Shown here: positions 6,466 to 9,353 of the stretch, in pieces | Layout of the letters: each line of letters begins with the position of its first letter | Position numbering within the stretch: position 1 is the stretch's first letter | Assembly (NCBI RefSeq): GCF_002737765.1 | Contig: NZ_PEGG01000028.1 | Location: forward strand, 1 to 9,353 | DNA: 9,353 nt | From: Caulobacter sp. B11 | Lineage (GTDB): Bacteria; Pseudomonadota; Alphaproteobacteria; Caulobacterales; Caulobacteraceae | Direction of reading: 5' to 3' | Made by a program: the position numbers and the translations under genes | The notes under the pieces: generated by a model | What the model was told of the DNA's origin: nothing | The model's database searches: none | Seen by the model: the letters and a program-made list of their open reading frames with translations, nothing else

Positions 6466-6882
6466 ATGGGTACTTTGATCGCGCCGGTTATGGTGCTGGT
6501 GGCCTGGTCGCTGGTCATGTGGCTGTGGATGTACATCCGCCGCATGCCGGCCATGAGCAAGGCGGGCATCAAGCCGCAGGACGCGGCGTTTCCGGGCAGC
6601 CTGAACGGTCTGCCGGCCGGGGCCCGGCAGGCCGCCGACAACTACAACCACCTGATGGAACAGCCGACCATCTTCTACGCCGCCGCCCTGGCCATCCAGG
6701 TCGCCGGTCACGCCACCCCGATGGCCCAGACCCTGGCCTGGACCTATGTCGGCCTGCGGGTCGCCCACAGCCTGGTGCAGATCAGCGTCAATGTGGTGCT
6801 GCTGCGCTTCCTGCTGTTCGCCCTGTCGACCATCGCCCTGGGCGCGATGGTGCTGCACGAACTGATGGTTCTGTTCGGGTAG
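6466..6882 (+). CDS. MAPEG family integral membrane protein
   Basis: This 138-residue protein has four predicted transmembrane helices (about residues 3-24, 67-82, 86-107 and 110-136), as in the MAPEG fold (membrane-associated proteins in eicosanoid and glutathione metabolism). Family marks are the Asn- and Glu-rich segment before helix 2 (NYNHLMEQP, 59-67, with E65 and P67 in the conserved E-x-P arrangement) followed by IFYAAAL, and RVAHS (98-102) in helix 3. Bacterial members are mostly uncharacterised; some have glutathione transferase activity, so no substrate is assigned. The start is chosen because GGGAGGG (6454-6460) lies five bases before the ATG and the protein begins at helix 1. An upstream in-frame start at 6289 would run through the palindromic repeats. 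It appears to be transcribed alone, between two repeat-filled gaps. Confidence 0.82.
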   Translation: MGTLIAPVMVLVAWSLVMWLWMYIRRMPAMSKAGIKPQDAAFPGSLNGLPAGARQAADNYNHLMEQPTIFYAAALAIQVAGHATPMAQTLAWTYVGLRVAHSLVQISVNVVLLRFLLFALSTIALGAMVLHELMVLFG

Positions 6883-6929
6883 GCGATCCCTCCGGGACGG
6901 GGCTATCGCCGACGCTCCGCTATTTCAGT

Positions 6930-7035
6930 GTCATCCCGGCCGAAGCGTAGCGAAGAGCCGGGACCCAGGGGCCGTGCGCACCGCCCCTGGGTCCCGGATC
7001 GGTCTTTCAGACCGTCCGGGATGACAAGGTTTTTT
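6930..7035 (+). repeat. Multi-stem dispersed palindromic element ending in a T run
   Basis: An outer 10-bp stem GTCATCCCGG/CCGGGATGAC (6930-6939 with 7016-7025) encloses a perfect 15-bp hairpin (6958-6972 with 6983-6997) and a 6-bp hairpin CGGTCT/AGACCG (7000-7005 with 7009-7014). The layout is a cloverleaf-like three-way junction. Immediately after comes AAGG and six T (7030-7035), so on the plus strand the element could terminate MAPEG transcription. I recognise the opening and closing motifs as a repeat scattered between genes in many alphaproteobacteria; no coding capacity is seen. Confidence 0.75.
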
Positions 7036-7062
7036 GAGCATTCAATCTATCGGAGCTCGCGC

Positions 7063-7082
7063 CCTCCCCCGTCAGGGGGAGG
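7063..7082. repeat. CCTCCCCC hairpin downstream of nudC
   Basis: CCTCCCCC (7063-7070) pairs perfectly with GGGGGAGG (7075-7082) around GTCA. It lies seven bases past the nudC stop codon on the minus strand and may help end nudC transcription, although no T run follows. It shares its core with the hairpin at 6363-6385. Confidence 0.55.
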
Positions 7083-7089
7083 ATCTCTT

Positions 7090-8043
7090 CTACTCTTCCG
7101 CCCAGGCCTTGATCAGCTGGTGGGCGATGGCCAGGGGCGGGGGGATGAAGACGCCTTCGAGTTCGCCGCGGATCAGGGCGCTGGCCTCGGCCTTGGTGAA
7201 CCAGCGGACCTCTTCCAGCTCGGTCTGGTCGGGACGGGCCTCGCCGCTGTCGACATCGGCCAGCAGGCCCATCATCAGCGACGAGGGATAGGGCCAGGGC
7301 TGGCTGGAATGATAGCGCACGCCGGTGGCGGTCAGGCCGGCCTCTTCCTTCAGCTCGCGGGCGCAGCCTTCCTCGATGGTCTCGCCGGGCTCGATGAAGC
7401 CGGCCAGGGCCGAGAACATGCCGGGCGGCCAGGCGGCCTGGCGGCCCAGCAGGCACTTGCCGTCGTGCAGGGCCAGCATGATCGTCACCGGATCGGTGCG
7501 CGGGAAGTGCTCGCCCTTGCAGGCCGGGCAGATCCGCTTCCAGCCGCCGTCGGCGACCTCGGAGGGCTGGCCGCAGGCGCTGCACCAGCGGTGCTTGCGC
7601 CGCCACTCGAACATCGACTTGGCGGTGGCCAGGATGCCGGCGTCCGGCGGCGGCATGACGGCGGCGACGCCGCGCAGCTCCTCGAAACGCCCCAGGCCCT
7701 GCAGCGGCCCCTCGGCCGGGTCGGCCCCGCCCTCCAGGTCGACGGCGAAGACGGCGATGTCCTTCCACAGACCGAGGAACAGCAGCCGCTCCTGGCCGCC
7801 GGCCAGTTCCTGGGCCATGTCGGCCCGCAGATAGGCGATCTGCACCGTCGCGGCGGGGACGCCCTCGACGGGCTCCTCCGGCGGCGGCGAGTCCTCGATG
7901 AGGACCTTGCCGTTCCACACGGCGATGGCCAGGGACTGCGGGTCCTCCAGCTTTTCAGCGATCCAGGCGACGTCGCCGCGCCGCTCGCTGGCGCGGTCCA
8001 GGGGGTTGCCGGCGAAGATGTTGGTGATGATCGATAGGGCCAT
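7090..8043 (-). CDS. nudC: NAD(+)/NADH pyrophosphatase (Nudix hydrolase NudC)
   Basis: This 317-residue hydrolase cleaves NADH/NAD to NMN(H) and AMP; E. coli NudC also removes NAD caps from RNA. Three parts are visible. The first is a variable N-terminal domain (1-140). The second is a four-cysteine zinc ribbon, C154-x2-C157 and C172-x2-C175. The third is the Nudix domain, whose 23-residue box spans 215-237: G215, E221, R229-E230 and E233-E234 with A235-G236-L237 all fit the consensus. Downstream SQPWPYPSS (247-255) is the signature separating NADH pyrophosphatases from other Nudix enzymes. GAGAGG lies four bases before the ATG. Both termini are intact and no frame break is seen. It is divergent from ffs-dnaX; the start codon is 84 bases from the SRP RNA 5' end, so the promoters share a short region. 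Three GANTC sites lie in or near that region. Confidence 0.95.
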   Translation of the reverse strand: MALSIITNIFAGNPLDRASERRGDVAWIAEKLEDPQSLAIAVWNGKVLIEDSPPPEEPVEGVPAATVQIAYLRADMAQELAGGQERLLFLGLWKDIAVFAVDLEGGADPAEGPLQGLGRFEELRGVAAVMPPPDAGILATAKSMFEWRRKHRWCSACGQPSEVADGGWKRICPACKGEHFPRTDPVTIMLALHDGKCLLGRQAAWPPGMFSALAGFIEPGETIEEGCARELKEEAGLTATGVRYHSSQPWPYPSSLMMGLLADVDSGEARPDQTELEEVRWFTKAEASALIRGELEGVFIPPPLAIAHQLIKAWAEE

Positions 8044-8092
8044 GGCTCCTCTCTAGACCAGCGGCAAAGAGTCGTCACGACACCGCGCACGC

Positions 8093-8121
8093 TTGCATAC
8101 CGTCATCGGAGTCGCGATATA
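8093..8121 (+). promoter_or_regulatory. Promoter of the SRP RNA gene
   Basis: TTGCAT (8093-8098) and GATATA (8116-8121) are separated by exactly 17 bases. Transcription would start seven bases later at 8128, which is the first base of the predicted terminal stem of the SRP RNA. That agreement supports both calls. Confidence 0.6.
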
Positions 8122-8127
8122 GGCCTT

Positions 8128-8225
8128 GGAGATCGGTGACGGACGGAGTCCTCGCCAATCTGGTCAGGGCCGAGAGGCAGCAGCCACAACGAGTCAAGCT
8201 TTGGGTCGTCCGCCGGTCTCCACCT
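8128..8225 (+). ncRNA. ffs: Signal recognition particle RNA (4.5S, small bacterial type)
   Basis: This RNA scaffolds Ffh in the signal recognition particle, which targets membrane proteins to the translocon. The conserved helix-8 tip is plain: GGTCAGG (8162-8168), a GCC/GGC stem closed by a GAGA tetraloop (8172-8175), then AGCAGCC (8179-8185). Apart from the GNRA tip this matches the E. coli 4.5S core. The ends pair as expected: 8128-8136 with 8213-8221 (nine pairs, one G-U) and 8140-8145 with 8207-8212 (six pairs, TGA bulge between). CTCG (8151-8154) pairs with CGAG (8190-8193). The transcript is about 94-98 bases, ending at or in the short T run at 8225-8228. No Alu domain is present. Position directly before dnaX is a common arrangement in proteobacteria. 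The exact 3' end is uncertain by several bases. Confidence 0.92.
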
Positions 8226-8269
8226 TTTCCTGACATTTTGTGACTCCGCCCGATCCAATGGGCGCTGGA

Positions 8270-8352
8270 CCAAATCCCCGTCCTTCGACAAGCTCAGGAC
8301 GAGGATTTGGAATGCCGCCCCTTCAGCCCTCATCCTGAGCTTGTCGAAGGAC
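8270..8352. repeat. 25-bp inverted repeat in the dnaX leader (dispersed palindromic element)
   Basis: The segment 8280-8304 is the reverse complement of 8328-8352 with one mismatch, around a 23-base spacer. The left arm contains CCTTCGACAAGCTCAGG, a motif I recognise from intergenic repeats of alphaproteobacteria. A competing local hairpin also exists: 8270-8283 pairs with 8297-8310 (13 of 14). The element begins about 45 bases after the SRP RNA and ends 24 bases before the dnaX ATG, so it makes up much of the 5' leader of dnaX. The stretch 8226-8269 before it shows a GACTC site and nothing else I can support. Confidence 0.8.
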
Positions 8353-8376
8353 GAGGGCGGCGCTACCGGACTGTCC

Positions 8377-9353
8377 ATGGCCGATCACGATCTCACGCCC
8401 GATTCCGAACCGCCGTGGGATGAGGCTCCCGCCGAGCGGGACGCCAACACCGCCGACATCTTCGGCGCGCCCCCGGTTCCTGCGCCCCCGGCCCCCACCC
8501 CGGCGGCCGAGCCTGTCGCCGCGCCCGTGGTGGCCGCGCCGCCGGCCGACGATCCCGGCGCCGCCTATACCGTTCTGGCCCGCAAGTATCGGCCGCGCAA
8601 TTTCGAGGACCTGATCGGCCAGGAGGCCATGGTCCGCACCCTGGCCAACGCCTTCTCGACCGGCCGCATCGCCCACGCCTTCATGCTGACCGGCGTGCGC
8701 GGGGTGGGCAAGACCACCACCGCTCGCCTGCTGGCCCGGGCCCTGAACTACGAGTCCGACACCGTCCACCAGCCCTCGGTCGACCTGACCGTCGACGGCC
8801 GCCACTGCAAGGCGATCATCGAGGGCCGGCACATGGACGTGCTGGAGCTGGACGCCGCCAGCCGCACCAAGGTCGACGAGATGCGCGAGCTGCTGGACGG
8901 GGTGCGCTACGCCCCGGTCGAGGCGCGCTACAAGGTCTACATCATCGACGAAGTGCACATGCTGTCGACGGCGGCGTTCAACGCCCTGCTCAAGACGCTG
9001 GAAGAGCCGCCGCCGCACGCCAAGTTCATCTTCGCGACGACCGAGATCCGCAAGGTGCCGGTGACCATCCTGTCGCGCACCCAGCGCTTCGACCTGCGCC
9101 GGGTCGAGCCGGACGTGCTGGTCAAGCATTTCGACCGCATCGGGCCGCCCAGGAAGGCGCGCGGGTCGACGCGGACGGCCTGGCCCTGATCGCCCGCGCC
9201 GGCGAGGGTTCGGTGCGCGACGGCCTGTCCCTGCTCGACCAGGCCATCGTCCAGGGCGAGCGCGGCGCGACCGTCTCGGCCGCCGTGGATCCGCGACATG
9301 CTGGGCCTGGCCGATCGCGGCCAGACCATCGCCCTGTTCGAGAACGTGATGAG
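8377..9353 (+). CDS. dnaX: DNA polymerase III subunit gamma/tau (clamp loader), 5' part, frameshifted
   Basis: This is the AAA+ ATPase of the clamp loader, which opens the beta clamp and tethers the replicative polymerases. The right edge cuts it after about 325 residues. An Ala/Pro-rich extension (1-62) precedes the core, which starts YTVLARKYRP. Walker A is GVRGVGKT (106-113), Walker B is YIIDEVH (188-194), with LDAASRTKVDEMR (158-170) and FATTE (sensor 1) as in all DnaX proteins. Two indels interrupt it: a missing base near 9142 (HFDRI should continue AAAQEGARVD) and an extra G near 9287 (SAAV should continue IRDMLGLADRG). Between Walker A and residue 150 only C144 remains of the four zinc-binding cysteines, and the SRC motif reads SRT (233-235). 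The ATG at 8377 is preferred over an in-frame TTG at 8341 inside the repeat; no strong ribosome site is close. Confidence 0.93.

Noticed and set aside
6928..8037. A 369-residue open frame antisense to nudC
   Set aside because: It begins inside the palindromic element and mirrors nudC, whose zinc ribbon and Nudix box are unmistakable. Composition is that of an antisense frame.
8341..8377. TTG at 8341 as the dnaX start
   Set aside because: It lies within the right arm of a dispersed inverted repeat and would add 12 residues unrelated to DnaX. The ATG at 8377 starts the usual acidic, Pro/Ala-rich N-terminus.
8323..9129. A 268-residue frame antisense to dnaX
   Set aside because: It mirrors the conserved AAA+ domain. 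It has no start context and no known motif.
9136..9190. Programmed frameshift in dnaX, as used in E. coli to make gamma
   Set aside because: The break is in the AAA+ part of the protein at about residue 255, not after domain III. There is no slippery A-rich heptamer, and an opposite-sign indel follows near 9287.
1..9353. Phage, IS element, CRISPR array, toxin-antitoxin or defence island
   Set aside because: No transposase, integrase, spaced direct repeats or small toxin-like pairs are visible. All recognised genes are housekeeping, and the repeats are short non-coding palindromes.

Overview
The window looks like ordinary housekeeping chromosome of a GC-rich alphaproteobacterium, most probably Caulobacterales (a Caulobacter or Phenylobacterium relative). 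This is inferred from several things: third codon positions dominated by G and C; a CycM-type membrane-anchored cytochrome c; an alphaproteobacterial-style KdsB, PheA and DnaX; clusters of GANTC (CcrM-type) sites in gene leaders; and dispersed palindromic repeats of kinds I associate with this group. I see no phage, IS, CRISPR or defence genes, and no undescribed multi-gene system. The most interesting material is in the gaps between genes.

Layout from left to right. Positions 1-1034 (+) hold the 3' part of a dicarboxylate/amino-acid:cation symporter with three apparent frameshifts. 1139-1549 (+) is a small secreted DUF6491-like protein. It converges on 1553-2425 (-), a ketopantoate reductase-family enzyme (panE). 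2589-3629 (-) is nrdB, the radical-bearing subunit of class I ribonucleotide reductase. Its upstream region carries a likely pair of NrdR boxes 31 bp apart over a promoter, a perfect DnaA box and a GANTC site. 3896-4555 (-) is a membrane-anchored cytochrome c with a clear intrinsic terminator, divergent from kdsB (4706-5446, +). kdsB overlaps pheA (5443-6286, +, two frameshifts) by the four bases ATGA. 6466-6882 (+) is a MAPEG membrane protein. 7090-8043 (-) is nudC. Between nudC and dnaX lies an SRP RNA gene (ffs, about 8128-8225, +) with its own promoter. dnaX starts at 8377 and runs off the right edge, with two frameshifts.

Functionally the genes are loosely related core functions: DNA precursor supply (nrdB), replication (dnaX), protein targeting (ffs), LPS Kdo activation (kdsB), phenylalanine synthesis (pheA), CoA precursor synthesis (panE), nucleotide and cofactor turnover (nudC) and respiration (cytochrome c). 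Only kdsB-pheA looks like a tight operon.

Seven single-base indels interrupt three otherwise well-conserved genes, one of which (dnaX) should be essential. The simplest reading is sequencing or assembly error, not gene decay. The gaps hold at least three kinds of palindromic repeat: CCTCCCCC-type hairpins, a roughly 95-bp multi-stem element starting GTCATCCCGG, and a 25-bp inverted repeat that forms much of the dnaX leader.
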